DNA from: Flabesymbios commensalis
Lineage: Eukaryota; Annelida; Polychaeta; Terebellida; Flabelligeridae
Length of the DNA: 64,000 nt
NCBI GenBank assembly: GCA_964017125.1
Contig: OZ024912.1
Location: forward strand, 80,410,649-80,474,648
Reading direction: 5' to 3'
Shown here one piece after another: positions 1 to 10,945 of this stretch; positions within the stretch are counted from its first letter, which is position 1; every line of letters starts with the position of its first letter. Position numbers and translations under genes: made by a program. The notes beneath the pieces were generated by a model. That model was not told where the DNA came from and searched no databases. It saw only the letters and a list, made by a program, of their open reading frames with translations.

Positions 1-24
1 TAATGTAAGTGATATAGATAGCGC

Positions 25-181
25 TTGGTAGTGTGGGCACTGCTTGGAGGCCTCGCTCTACACATACGGCAGTGTGCACGCTTGTCAGTGACAAAGAACA
101 GCTAGCGGATAAACTGTTGTCAGCAGCTCTGTGTAACATGTGTGAACTTACGTCATATAATCCCTGATTTCGCAGTAAAAG
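25..181 (+). promoter_or_regulatory. Conserved promoter / non-coding first exon, probably of gene A
   Basis: This block recurs, diverged, at 21780-21905 (-), twice within 22070-22342 (+) and at 32805-32935 (-). Shared landmarks are a GCGCYTGG motif, a GGAGGCCTCGCTCTACAC core, and in some copies GTGACAAAGAACAG, ending in AAAAG|GTAAATATA, a good splice donor with GT at 182-183. The next coding exon on this strand with a matching acceptor is gene A (AG at 9113-9114), so I infer a non-coding first exon and an 8.9-kb intron. There is no long ORF in it. The transcription start is not determined, and RNA evidence is needed to prove the exon. Confidence 0.55.
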
Positions 182-510
182 GTAAATATAAATGGCTATT
201 TATTATCTGAATATATGTTATTTTTTAGTTGTGAGCAGTGATATAGGATGGTTATAATGTTAATAGACTATGACTCGAATATAGCCAATTAAATGCCGAT
301 CAGTGCCATTGTTTGTTTGGCATAGCCAGCCCTGAATACAGGCTGCGCGGGCCTCTCGACTTTGTCGGTCGCTCTCTTACTCCCGGCAAAATATATATAT
401 AATGTATTATTGGGACCGTTCAGAGCTGTTTCATAACATTATGATGCACTATTTAATATCGTAGGTTGCAGCTCATAGCGCCATTTATAGATGTTGAAAT
501 CGTTTAAGGG
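182..510 (+). repeat. Conserved start of the first intron, inverted copy near 20.7-21.8 kb
   Basis: The intron start (AATGGCTATTTATTATCTG, then the stretch around CCCTGAATACAGGCTG at ~330 and CAGCTCATAGCGCCATT at ~470) has a reverse-strand counterpart in the first intron of gene D at about 20731-20948 plus 21671-21779. The D copy is split by a 722-bp TIR element absent here. The duplication therefore included promoter, first exon and the head of the intron. Conservation may reflect common descent only. Confidence 0.65.
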
Positions 511-620
511 AACTCCTTGAGATGAGAATATAAAATTGTGTCAATTTTGAAATTTAATTTATATGAAGCTATATAGCCTACTGATCTTAAATAAAGTACA
601 AGAACGTAAAAAAAAAAATG

Positions 621-1350
621 TTAAAGCACCTGCCAAGAGTTAAGATTGAGCCGACACGAGTGAAATATGGCCGCAAACGCCACAGATCTCGCCGATTTTG
701 TGCAAATTAAACACATTCAACATCAGTGACCAACAAATGAATACCCGCATGGAACTTTTACATATTTCAAAAGTATAATGACTAATTTTCATAATTTTAG
801 GGCGATGTAATTAGCCATACTAGGCAAAACAGTTTGTAGCTTATATCAGCGTACTCAGCAGATTTTGAGGCTTTCCAAAGGTTTACGTAATCAAGTACGG
901 CCAAATTGACATAGAGAAATTATTTTTACAAACCATTATTATTTATCTTGACATCCCGAAGCTTGAATCAGTCGTTTTGTTTAAAAACGCAGTTTCATGG
1001 GGCAGACCTTGTCTGTTTTTCTGATCGTCCTAGGAAGAGGGAAGGATGAGCCGCGGAAGAGTGAAATTTGGATAAATGTCAAGATGAATAATAATGGTTT
1101 GTAAAAATACTTTTCCCTATGCCAATTTGACCGTACTTGTGTGCGTAGACCTTTGTAAAGCCTCACAATCTGCTGAGTGCACTGCTATAACTACAAACTG
1201 TTTTGCCTAGTATGGCTAATTACATCGCTCTAAAATCGTTGAAATGAGTCATTATACTCTTGGAATATGTGAAAAATCGCGATGTCTGTAGCGTTTGCGG
1301 CCCTATTTCACTCGTGTCGGCTCAATCTTCACTCGTGGCAGACGATTTCA
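621..1350. repeat. Foldback element with long inverted arms
   Basis: The left arm (about 621-954) reads as the reverse complement of the right arm (about 1076-1350). Matching anchors include GAGCCGACACGAGTGAAAT near 648 with its complement near 1305, the stretch around AAACAGTTTGTAG at ~828, and TTATCTTGACAT at 943-954. The left arm is longer because of extra sequence around 690-750. About 120 bp of unmatched DNA separates the arms. No transposase is visible, so this is a non-autonomous foldback or a palindrome. A transcript would form a long hairpin. Confidence 0.75.
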
Positions 1351-1439
1351 CTCTTCTTCGCTCAATCGATTAGGCTGTGTGATTTTGGGCCCTTTTCTTC
1401 AATTTATTACGTGTCCGTATCAGTTTCCTTAGGTCTGGA

Positions 1440-3165
1440 GTTAGCCAAGGCTGTGTGAAAATGCTAAAAAGAAAATATATCCCTATATGCAGAATACTAA
1501 TCATTAGAAACAAAGTAACCTTTGCAATTAGAAAATCGAAAAAACATTATTATAGAAATTTTATCAGTGAAAATGTGAAGCAGCCTGCCAAGCTCTGGAA
1601 GGCATTGAAACAAGTACTTCCACAGGGGAAATCCTCTGTAGAAAGGCTCTAACTGAATGATGCTGGCAATGTACTTAACACCAACAAAGGCATTGCAGCC
1701 CATTTTAATTAATTTTTTCAACTGTTGGTAAAAAATTGGCTGAGAAGTTCAGGGGAGTAAAATCTAAAATTGAAAACCCATATCCACTGGGAACATGGAA
1801 ATTTAATTTCTTTCACGGAAGTCACACCAGAGCTAATAAGGAACGGAGTGGCTATTCGTATGGAAAGTATTAATGGGAATCAATAGGAGCCCGTCATTTC
1901 GTAAGCGAGGCTACCCATAGAGTTACATTATGAAGAATCACGTACGATTAGCCACTGCCAATAAAGAAACAGTTCGATTCCTTGGACGTTGAAAAAGCGA
2001 CAGGTTTAGACAAAATTAATCCAAAATTTTTGCGGTATGCAGCCCCGATTGTTTGTGCCCCTTTGGCAGATATTTTTGATAACAGGATGTTAAGGGGTAA
2101 AATCCCTCAATCCTGGAAAATGTGAAAGTAACCCCTATATTTAAAGCTGGCGACCCAACAGATGTGTCAAATTATAGGCCAATATCTGTCATTCCTGTGA
2201 TAATAAAGGTTTTTGAACGGATAGTACACAATCAACTGTCTACCTATTAGAATGCTACTAAATTATTATATGAATACCAATCAGGCTTTTGAAGTACATT
2301 TTCCACTGAGACGGCACCCATCGATGTTACAGAATATATCATCAATGGGTTCGACTCAGGATAACAAGTCAGAGCCCTAATGCTAGATCTTAGAAAAGCA
2401 TTTGACATGGTGGACACGGAAATTCTAACTAAAAAAATACAATGGTTTGGGATGAAAAACATGCCGCTCTCCTGGTTTGAAAATTACTTAACGGACAGGA
2501 AGCAGACAGTCCAGTTCAAAACCAAACAGTCTGAAGAAAGACGTGTAAATTGTGGCGTGCCACAAGGAAGTATCCTGGGACTGCTACCGCTTATACTTTA
2601 TGTTAACGACCTGCCTAAAGTGTGTTCAAAGCCAAGGTTATTTTGTATGCTGACGACACAGCTATTTTATGCAAAGGTAAAAACATTGCACAAATTCAAA
2701 ATACGCTGAACTAACCTAAATGTTTCCAAAACCAGTAGTATGTTGTTTGGTACTTCCCAGAGACTGGCATCCACTAAAGATCCGGATAATTTCGAAATAA
2801 AGGTATGTGATGATGTGGTAGAACGGGTTCAAGTTCATCTAGTAAAATCGGAATTCTGCGCCGAGTAAAACCTTTTCTCACTATTAATTTGTCAAAAACA
2901 ATGTTTAATTCCATAGTTCTACCACACTTAACATACTGTGACATCATTTGGGCTAGTTCTGCTGAGACTAACATTTCTCGTCTTCAAAAACTCAAAAATA
3001 CTTGTGCTAGAGTTATTCTTAATGAGAACAGACGATCGCATGTACAACTTATGCTAGATTCATTATCATGGATGCCTATAATTGATTTATTTAAATATCA
3101 CACACTAGTTGCTGTATACAAATGTACTCATGGCCTTGTGCCTAGCTATCTGCATAATAGGCGAA
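1440..3165 (+). mobile_element. Dead CR1/L2-type LINE (reverse transcriptase remnant)
   Basis: Three stretches of one LINE ORF2 lie in order. At 1455-1650 is the linker upstream of RT (RKSKKHYYRNF...KLWKALKQVLP). At 2380-2700 is RT with LDLRKAFDMVDTEIL, the loop GVPQGSILG and YVNDLP. At 2889-3150 is the C-terminal region with LPHLTYCDIIWAS and GLVPSYLHN. The frames are broken by several stops and shifts: the YADD region falls in a shifted frame and the endonuclease part is missing. It is a 5'-truncated, long-dead copy lying within the putative intron of gene A. The clade is inferred from motif style only. Confidence 0.85.
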
Positions 3166-3184
3166 TAGCGGGGGATGGGTGTCA

Positions 3185-4055
3185 CCTCCGCGTGGTCTTC
3201 AATGGCTAAGATCATTTTGTAGTGGCTCAGATAATTTTTTCAGTGGCTGACACCAGTTTGTTACTGACCAAGACCACCTTTGTAGTGGCTAACATAACTT
3301 TTAAAGTGATCACTTCTTCAGTGGTAAAGATCACTTTTCTAGTGGTTGAGATAACTTTTACAGTTGTTCTAATTACGTCTTCGGTGGTCAAGATCACTTT
3401 GTATTGGATAAGATAACTTTAAAATGGTTATAATCACTTTTTTAGTGACCAAGATCACTTTTGTAGTGGCTGACATAACTTTTAAAGTGGCTGTGATCAT
3501 TTCTTCAGTTGTCAAGATCATTTTTGTAGTTGCTGAGATAACTTTTAAAATGGTTGTAATCATTTTTTCAGTGGTCAAGATCACTTTTGTAGTGGTTTAG
3601 ATATTTTTTTTAAATTGTTGTGATCACTTATTTAGTGACCAAGATCACTTTGTAGTGGCTGACATAATTTGCCTGTTATCACTTCTTCATTGGCCAATAT
3701 CCCTTTTGTATTGGCTGAGATAACTTTTAAAGTCGCTGTGATCTCTTCTTCAGTGGCCAAGATCATTTTTGTAGTGGCTGAGATAATTTTTTAAATGGTT
3801 GTAATTACTTCTTCGATGGTTGAGATCACTTTTGTCATGGCTGAGAATTTTTTTAGAATGGTTGTAGTCACTTCTTCAGTAGTCAAGATCATTTTGTAGT
3901 GGTTAGATAATTTTTAAAGTGGCTGTGATCACTTGTTCAGTGGCTAAGATCACTTTGTAGTGGCTTAGATAACTTTTTCAGTGGCTGACACCAGTTTGTT
4001 AGTGGCCATGGTCACCTTTGCAGTGGCTGAGATAACTTTCAAGGTGGTGTGATCT
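3185..4055. repeat. Minisatellite, ~63-bp unit built from three ~21-bp subunits
   Basis: Phrases such as AGTGGCTGAGATAACTTTTA, AGTGGTTGTGATCACTTCTTC-like and AGTGGTCAAGATCACTTTTG alternate about 13 times. Each ~63-bp unit is itself three related ~21-bp pieces starting AGTGG. Copies are diverged by substitutions and short indels. It begins directly after the LINE remnant. Short ORFs across it are not credible genes. Confidence 0.85.
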
Positions 4056-5016
4056 CTGGAGTAAACACCAAAACAGTGTTTCTATACTGATTATTACGTA
4101 GTACATGTTTAACAATTAAAATTATTAAAGGGAACTGAATGTTCATTTTTTAGGAGACAAGGCTTCAGGTCACCGGGGACAAAGCTGAACAAACGCATAT
4201 TTTCTTGGCATTTTCACTGCTGCCATCTTAGATTCTATCTTAAAGTACTTAACATCACTCTTAGTGGATTCACTGAGAAGTAAGATGCAAAATTAAATAC
4301 CAAGACCATGGTTGAAATGACTATTATATTATGTACAAAATGTTCAATAAAGCATTCTAGTGTTGTGTTGTAGCCTGCGAGTGATTATTTACTTAACTGT
4401 GTGTCAATATATGACCCTGGGCCCCTTCGGAAGCCAGCGTAATACCTGACTAATTGATTTCGTATATGTATATGTACTTATTGTATTATGCTGAAAGGGT
4501 TACCCTTAATAAATATTCACAGATACTGACCATCTCAGATGGCATGATCAAAGTAACCACATGCTTACATAAATAGCCGTCGCCCTTAACACTGCTTAAT
4601 TGGCCTGTGAACGCGATGATCTGGGGGGTTCCCCTACAGCACCGATTGTCTGCTCAACCCATTCAAACGTCCTTCAGCAGGTGCTTAGGTATACTAAAAC
4701 TTTGTTTGGTTTTTCAACGGATTCATAGTAATGTTGATAAAAAAATATTTTAAAAAATCTAAAAAAATAAAATCATGATCTATGTCCATGTCATTACAAA
4801 AATAAAAACGTAAATTGATGTCATCACAAAGAGCCGCTTTGATATAAACTTTACTCGGCAATGGTCAGTTCAATGCTGGCTAGTACGGTCAAATAATTCT
4901 GTCCCGTCCTTGACCGCATTGGCGAGAGTCCACTGTACCGTGAAAATTTGCAACTTTATCAAATTAAAAATGGCCGACCTGCAGCAACTTTTGCTCGCAT
5001 CGGTGTGAGTTCCTAC
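4056..5016. other. Intron or intergenic sequence without recognisable features
   Basis: AT-rich unique sequence between two minisatellites. I see no ORF of interest, no terminal repeats and no RNA gene. An oligo-A/T patch lies around 4735-4780. If the first-exon assignment for gene A is right, this is intronic. Confidence 0.5.
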
Positions 5017-8000
5017 CACAGCATGCTCGCATTTCCACAGCATGCTCGCATCTCCACAGCATGCTCACATCTCCACAGCATGCTCACATCTCCACAGCAT
5101 GATCACATCTCCACAGCATGCTCGCATCTCCACAGCATGCTCGCATCTCCACAGCATGCTCGCATCTCCACACCATGCTCGCATTTCCACAGCCTGCTCG
5201 CATCTCCACAGCATGCTCGCATCTCCACAGCATGCTCACATCTCCACAGCATGCTCACATCTCCACAGCATGCTCACATCTCCACAGCATGCTCACATCT
5301 CCACGGCATGCTCGCATCTCCACAGCATGCTCGCATTTCCACAGCCTGCTCGCATCTCCACAGCATGCTCGCATCTCCACAGCATGCTCGCATCTCCACA
5401 GCATGCTCACATCTCCACAGCATGCTCTCATCTCCACAGCATCCTCGCATCTCCACAGCATGCTCGCATCTCCACAGCATGCTCACATCTCCACAGCATG
5501 CTCACATCTCCACAGCATGCTCACATCTCCACGGCATGCTCGCATCTCCACAGCATGCTCGCATTTCCACAGCCTGCTCGCATCTCCACAGCATGCTCGC
5601 ATCTCCACAGCATGCTCACATCTCCACAGCATGCTCACATCTCGACAGTATGCTCACATCTCCACAGCATGCTCACATCTCCACAGCATCCTCGTATCTC
5701 CACAGCATGCTCACATCTCCACAGCATGCTCTCATCTCCACAGCATGCTCGCATCTCCACAGCATGCTCGCATCTCCACAGCATGCTCGCATTTCCACAG
5801 CCTGCTCGCATCTCCACAGCATGCTCGCATCTCCACAGCATGCTCGCATCTCCACAGCATGCTCACATCTCGACAGTATGCTCACATCTCCACAGCATCC
5901 TCGCATCTCCACAGCATGCTCACATCTCCACAGCATGCTCTCATCTCCACAGCATGCTCGCATCTCCACAGCATGCTCACATCTCCACAGCATGCTCACA
6001 TCTCCACAGCATGCTCGCATTTCCACAGCATGCTCACATCTCGACAGCATGCTCACATCTCGACAGCATGCTCACATCTCCACAGCATGCTCGCATCTCC
6101 ACAGCATGCTCACATCTCCACAGCATGCTCACATCTCCACAGCATGCTCGCATCTCCACAGCATGCTCGCATCTCCACAGAATGCTCACATCTCCACAGC
6201 ATGCTCACATCTCCACAGCATGCTCGCATTTCCACAGCATGCTCACATCTCCACAGCATGCTCGCATTTCCACAGCATGCTCACATCTCCACAGCATGCT
6301 CACATCTCCACAGCATGCTCACATCTCCATAGCATGCTCACATCTCCACAGCCTGCTCACATCTCCACAGCCTGCTCACAGCTCCACAGCATGCTCACAT
6401 CTCCACAGCCTGCTCACATCTCCACAGCATCCTCGCATTTCCACAGCATGCTCACATCTCCACAGCATGCTCACATCTCCACAGCATGCTCGCATTTCCA
6501 CAGCCTGCTCACATCTCCACAGCATGCTCACATCTCCACAGCATGCTCACATCTCCACAGCCTGCTCACATCTCCACAGCATCCTCGCATTTCCACAGCA
6601 TGCTCACATCTCCACAGCATGCTCACATCTCCACAGCATGCTCGCATTTCCACAGCATGCTCACATCTCCACAGCATGCTCACATCTCCACATCATGCTC
6701 GCATTTCCACAGCCTGCTCGCATTTCCACAGCATGCTCACATTTCCACAGCATGCTCACATCTCCACAGCATCCTCGCATTTCCACAGCATGCTCGTATT
6801 TCCACAGCCTGCTCACATCTCCACAGCATGCTCACATCTCCACAGCATGCTCACATCTCCACAGCCTGCTCACATCTCCACAGCCTGCTCACATCTCCAC
6901 AGCATGCTCGCATCTCCACAGCATGCTCACATCTCCACAGCCTGCTCACATCTCCACAGCATGCTCGCATCTCCACAGCATGCTCACATCTCGACAGTAT
7001 GCTCACATCTCCACAGCATCCTCGCATCTCCACAGTATGCTCACATCTCCACAGCATGCTCGCATCTCCACAGCATGCTCACATCTCCACAGCATGCTCA
7101 CATCTCCACAGCATGCTCACATCTCCACAGCATGCTCACATCTCCACAGCATGCTCGCATTTCCACAGCATGCTCGCATTTCCACAGCATGCTCGCATTT
7201 CCACAGCATGCTCACATCTCCACAGCATGCTCACATCTCCACAGCATGCTCACATCTCCACAGCATGCTCACATTTCCACAGCATGCTCACATCTCCACA
7301 GCCTGCTCACATCTCCACAGCCTGCTCACAGCTCCACAGCATGCTCACATATCCACAGCCTGCTCACATCTCCACAGCATCCTCGCATTTCCACAGCATG
7401 CTCACATCTCCACAGCATGCTCACATCTCCACAGCATGCTCGCATTTCCACAGCCTGCTCACATCTCCACAGCATGCTCACATCTCCACAGCATGCTCAC
7501 ATCTCCACAGCCTGCTCACATCTCCACAGCATCCTCGCATTTCCACAGCATGCTCACATCTCCACAGCATGCTCACATCTCCACAGCATGCTGGCATTTC
7601 CACTGCATGCTCACACCTCCACAGCATGCTCGCATTTCCACAGCCTGCTCGCATTTCCACAGCATGCTCACATCTCCACAGCATGCTCACATCTCCACAG
7701 CATCCTCGCATTTCCACAGCATGCTCGTATTTCCACAGCCTGCTCACATCTCCACAGCATGCTCACATCTCCACAGCATGCTCACATCTCCACAGCCTGC
7801 TCACATCTCCACAGCATGCTCGCATCTCCACAGCATTCTCACATCTCCACAGCCTGCTCACATCTCCACAGCATGCTCGCATCTCCACAGCATGCTCACA
7901 TCTCCACAGCATGCTCACATCTCCACAGCATGCTCACATCTCCACAGCATGCTCGCATCTCCACAGCATGCTCACATCTCCACAGCATGCTCACATCTCC

Positions 8001-8230
8001 CAACATGCTCGCATTTCCACAGCATGCTCGCATCTCCACAGCATGCTCGCATTTCCACAGCATGCTCACATCTCCACAGCATGCTCGCATCTCCACAGCA
8101 TGCTCACATCTCCACAGCATGCTCGCATTTCCACAGCATGCTCACATCTCCACAGCATGCTCGCATTTCCACAGCATGCTCGCATCTCCACAGCATGCTC
8201 GCATCTCCACAGCATGCTCAAATCTCCGGG
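5017..8230. repeat. Large minisatellite array, 19-bp unit, ~170 copies
   Basis: The unit is CCACAGCATGCTCACATCT, with common variants GCATTT for ACATCT, CCTGC for ATGC and ATCC for ATGC. Spacing stays at multiples of 19 over 3.2 kb. Because 19 is not a multiple of 3 and the unit has no stop in any plus-strand phase, all three frames stay open and give apparent proteins of over 1000 residues with a 19-residue period. These are artefacts. Gene B keeps only about three degenerate units at the equivalent place (45344-45405, opposite strand), so the array expanded here or shrank there after duplication. Confidence 0.97.
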
Positions 8231-8296
8231 CTTGCTGTGTTTACAAAAGTATTGTGCTTTACTTTATGATGAATTGATGGCGTTACATAACGTCAC

Positions 8297-8585
8297 GGGC
8301 AGGGGCCCTAGGGTAGTGGTTAGCACTGCTGCCTTTCATGCCAGAGTACGGGTTCGATTCCCGGTCTCGGCGGTTTGAAAGAAACAAAAATGTTTCTTCC
8401 CCATCCACGTGTGAAAGTCAGTATTGTGGGGAACCTCCGTGACCTAGAAGTAGCGTGCTCGGCCTCAGACCGCCAGGGCTCGAATCTCGTGTCTGGAGGA
8501 CAGTGTCATCTCATTCATCTCGCCATCCTCAGGAGGTTCTCCTGGCCCAGTTTAGCCTATATGTGCACAAAGGTGCCTAAATCAT
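8297..8585 (+). mobile_element. tRNA-derived SINE with two tRNA-like units
   Basis: The first unit has A-box-like GTAGTGGTTAGCAC and B-box GGTTCGATTCCC. After a linker containing GAAAGAAACAAAAATG, a second tRNA-like unit follows (AAGTAGCGTGCTC, then GGGCTCGAATCTCG). The tail contains CCCAGTTTAGCCTATATG. It is flanked by the 14-bp direct repeat TTACATAACGTCAC (8283-8296 and 8586-8599), a target-site duplication. The paralogous intron of gene B has the single uninterrupted site. Related copies are at 17568-17883, 29250-29445, 32388-32490 (-) and a tail piece at 62250-62285 (-). Confidence 0.9.
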
Positions 8586-8599
8586 TTACATAACGTCAC

Positions 8600-8854
8600 T
8601 TAATACAATCTAATATATTTTTTTACGTTGTAATTTTAAAATTGGAGTAGATTGTAGTAGTCTCTGTCAGTTATACAAGTACAATTATACCTAAACTATA
8701 AATTGTGTCCCCAATCTAGAAAACTTATATTTTATTGTTGTGACGTTACATTGCCCTGTTATATTGTATATGGTATGTCTCCCCTTGATGTGCGTGAGTG
8801 TGTTGATGTGGGTGATGTGTAAGACAATTTTCATGTATGGTTATTGTATCTGAT
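8600..8854 (+). other. Intron block conserved between genes A, B and C
   Basis: The stretch after the SINE (ATAATTGTGTCC-like, TTTTATTGTTGTGACGTTAC, GTGTGTTGATGTGGGTGATGT) matches the reverse strand at about 45041-45300 upstream of gene B. Its first part also matches about 30600-30740 upstream of gene C. It is non-coding paralogous intron sequence, useful for aligning insertions. No regulatory function is shown. Confidence 0.7.
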
Positions 8855-9068
8855 CAGTGTTCGATTTTGGAAGATTTGAGGTGAGAGCCAGCAGGACACC
8901 CACCTAGAAAGTCTACAGAGCCCATCATTTCATTTGAGTGCCCGAAATAATTGACCTGTTTTGGCAAAATCTAGCGAGCCACAAGGGCACAGTCATGTAG
9001 CTAATAGAGAGCCCTGCGGTAAATTTGGGAGCCTCGGGTACCCGGGCTCTCTTCAAAATAGAGCACTG
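8855..9068. mobile_element. Small hAT-like MITE, 5-bp target duplication CTGAT
   Basis: The element starts CAGTGTTCGATTTTGGAAGA, and its other end read in reverse is CAGTGCTCTATTTTGAAGAG, giving imperfect ~20-bp terminal inverted repeats. It is flanked by CTGAT at 8850-8854 and 9069-9073. Gene B has a single uninterrupted site here (ATGTATGGTTAGTCTCATTG on its own strand), which supports an insertion of 214 bp. CAG-starting ends fit hAT; a 5-bp duplication is unusual for hAT (commonly 8 bp), so the superfamily call is tentative. It ends 46 bp before the gene A splice acceptor. Confidence 0.75.
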
Positions 9069-9220
9069 CTGATTGTCGCAAAATTATTTTTATTTTGTAT
9101 TGATTTTGTTGCAGATTGGGTGAAGCTCCCGATGTGTCCTGGGAAGAGTGTTCAGAAGCCACATCTCTCACATGCTTCCATTTATCTCGTCTAGACATTG
9201 ACGTTTTTTAATAAAAAAAC

Positions 9221-10006
9221 ATGGACATAGAATCAATGCACTCGTTCCTAGAAGCTGCAAAATGTGAGTTTCTGTCAAATCATATAAAATCGGGCAGCCT
9301 GGTATGTGTTCATCTCCCAAATGTTAAGCGGGATCTGAAATCAATAGAGTTCAAACATGTCACTTCAACTTCAGTTAATGGAGAACAAATGATCAGCGTT
9401 CCTGTTAATAAACCATTTTGCTGTGAGATTTGTCACAAAGAATTTGCACAGAAAGGCTACCTGAAAATACATCGACGTATTCACACAGGAGTTAAACCTC
9501 ATGCATGTGATACTTGTGGAAAAGGTTTTACTAATATAGGTGACACAAAAAGACATCAGCGTATTCACACTGGTGACAAACCTTATGTGTGTGAAACTTG
9601 TAATAAAGGCTTTACACGAAAATGCAGCCTGAAGATACATCAGCGTATTCACACTGGTGACAAACATTATGTGTGTGAAACTTGTAATATAAGCTTCACA
9701 TGGAAAATTAGCCTGAAGAGACATCAGAGTATTCACACTGGAGATAAACCTTATGTATGTGATACATGTGATAAAGGCTTTACAGACAAAAGTAACCTGA
9801 AAATACATCAGCGCATACACACTGGATATAAACCTTATATGTGTGATACGTGTGGTAAATGCTTTACACAAGAAATCGACCTAAGGAATCATCAGCGTAT
9901 TCACACTGGAGATAAACCGTTCGTGTGTGATACATGTAATAAACGCTTCACAGAGAAAGGCAGCCTGAAACGACATCAGCGTATTCATGGTGGTGATCAA
10001 CAATGA
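9221..10006 (+). CDS. C2H2 zinc-finger protein, gene A (7 fingers)
   Basis: A 261-residue protein, probably a nuclear DNA-binding factor. Residues 1-45 are the family leader (MHSFLEAAKCEFLS, then HIKSGSLVCV). A short linker (about 46-66) leads to seven C2H2 fingers with CX2C, F, L and HX3H landmarks and TGDKP-type linkers from about residue 67 to the end. Finger 2 has T instead of the usual helix Leu. The start is the first ATG after the acceptor TTGTTGCAG|ATTGGG (exon from 9115) and matches the starts of B and C. Nearest relatives here are B and C. The 5' UTR (9115-9220) resembles theirs, so it is probably expressed from the module at 25-181. Target site unknown. Confidence 0.9.
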   Translation: MDIESMHSFLEAAKCEFLSNHIKSGSLVCVHLPNVKRDLKSIEFKHVTSTSVNGEQMISVPVNKPFCCEICHKEFAQKGYLKIHRRIHTGVKPHACDTCGKGFTNIGDTKRHQRIHTGDKPYVCETCNKGFTRKCSLKIHQRIHTGDKHYVCETCNISFTWKISLKRHQSIHTGDKPYVCDTCDKGFTDKSNLKIHQRIHTGYKPYMCDTCGKCFTQEIDLRNHQRIHTGDKPFVCDTCNKRFTEKGSLKRHQRIHGGDQQ

Positions 10007-10108
10007 TGTGTTTAAAAACTTACAGCAATGGAGTTTAATCTTATGTTATTCAAACATGTTATGCACGATTTTAATCCTTTTTCAATATATTCATCATATA
10101 TATATAAA

Positions 10109-10176
10109 CATATTCACAATGATGTGAATCGTTACGAATGTAAATTATGCAACACGCAATACAGTTTATTATTTTA
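10109..10176 (+). pseudogene. Eroded zinc-finger remnant in the 3' flank of gene A
   Basis: Translated in one frame this reads HIHNDVNRYECKLCNTQY: a finger end, linker and the CX2C start of another finger, about 100 bp beyond the present stop. Similar remnants lie behind B (43606-43646) and C (29546-29596). The common ancestor therefore had more fingers, and the tail was lost before A, B and C separated. No full finger survives. Confidence 0.65.
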
Positions 10177-10180
10177 AAAC

Positions 10181-10937
10181 ATTAGCATGTATAGGTATAG
10201 GTTTATTTCAACAATAGGCCCAGCGGCCTGTGAGCATACAATACAATGTATATTGGAAAGTAATGAAAGAGGCTTTCAGAACTGTCATATATGTAGATTA
10301 CGTTTCCAAATATATAATCAGAACAAACATCGTTTATTATTAGAGCTTAACAAATATACTTTCAGGATTGACATTTGTACATTGAGGAGTCAAATACACA
10401 TTTGACACTGCCTTCTGTATATTACCCAATACTATCCATCACTAACCTAATGTGATGTAAATTACGTACTAATAATTTTTAAAAGGCCTGTATTTGTGTT
10501 TGTATTTGTATTTGATGCCTGTATGTGATGTATTTGATCAAATATAATTCAAATACGCTTTTTTCACAAAGTTAACCCAGCGAATTTAACAATAATAATC
10601 AAATTGACTATACATATTTTTTTTACAAAATAACATCATAAAAAAATTATGTATCACTGTGTATGTTGAGACACCTCTGTCCATTGATCATTAGAAATGC
10701 CAATGCAGCCAATCCACCTCTTCAGTACAAAAAAATCAATGTTTAATACAATTAGCGTTTATATATAAGTACAATGTTTCGCTGAGCTCAATTTAATATT
10801 TGGCACATACGGCATATACATGTATAATATCTGAATATATCTATTTGAACTGCCAAATTGATTTATGTATTACCATTTCGTTTTACCATTGCATTATAAT
10901 CAATGATATAAGTCTGAAGGGTGTTTTTTAGATAGTG
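10181..10937. other. Non-coding AT-rich stretch downstream of gene A
   Basis: No convincing ORF, RNA gene or repeat is visible. It probably holds the end of the gene A transcript, but I find no clear AATAAA signal followed by a GT-rich element. It ends at the 8-bp target duplication of the next element. Confidence 0.4.
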
Positions 10938-10945
10938 ACCCAGGT

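Noticed and set aside
5017-8230. CRISPR array
   Set aside because: The repeats are directly adjacent with no unique spacers, and the genome is animal.
4948-8378. Open frames of 630-1109 residues in all three plus frames
   Set aside because: They follow from a 19-bp unit with no stop in any phase. Three overlapping frames with the same 19-residue repeat cannot all be genes, and the paralogous site has no such sequence.
9371-9871. Antisense ORFs opposite zinc-finger genes (also 14491-14802, 23649-23879, 43919-44611)
   Set aside because: They mirror the finger codons and have no domain of their own.
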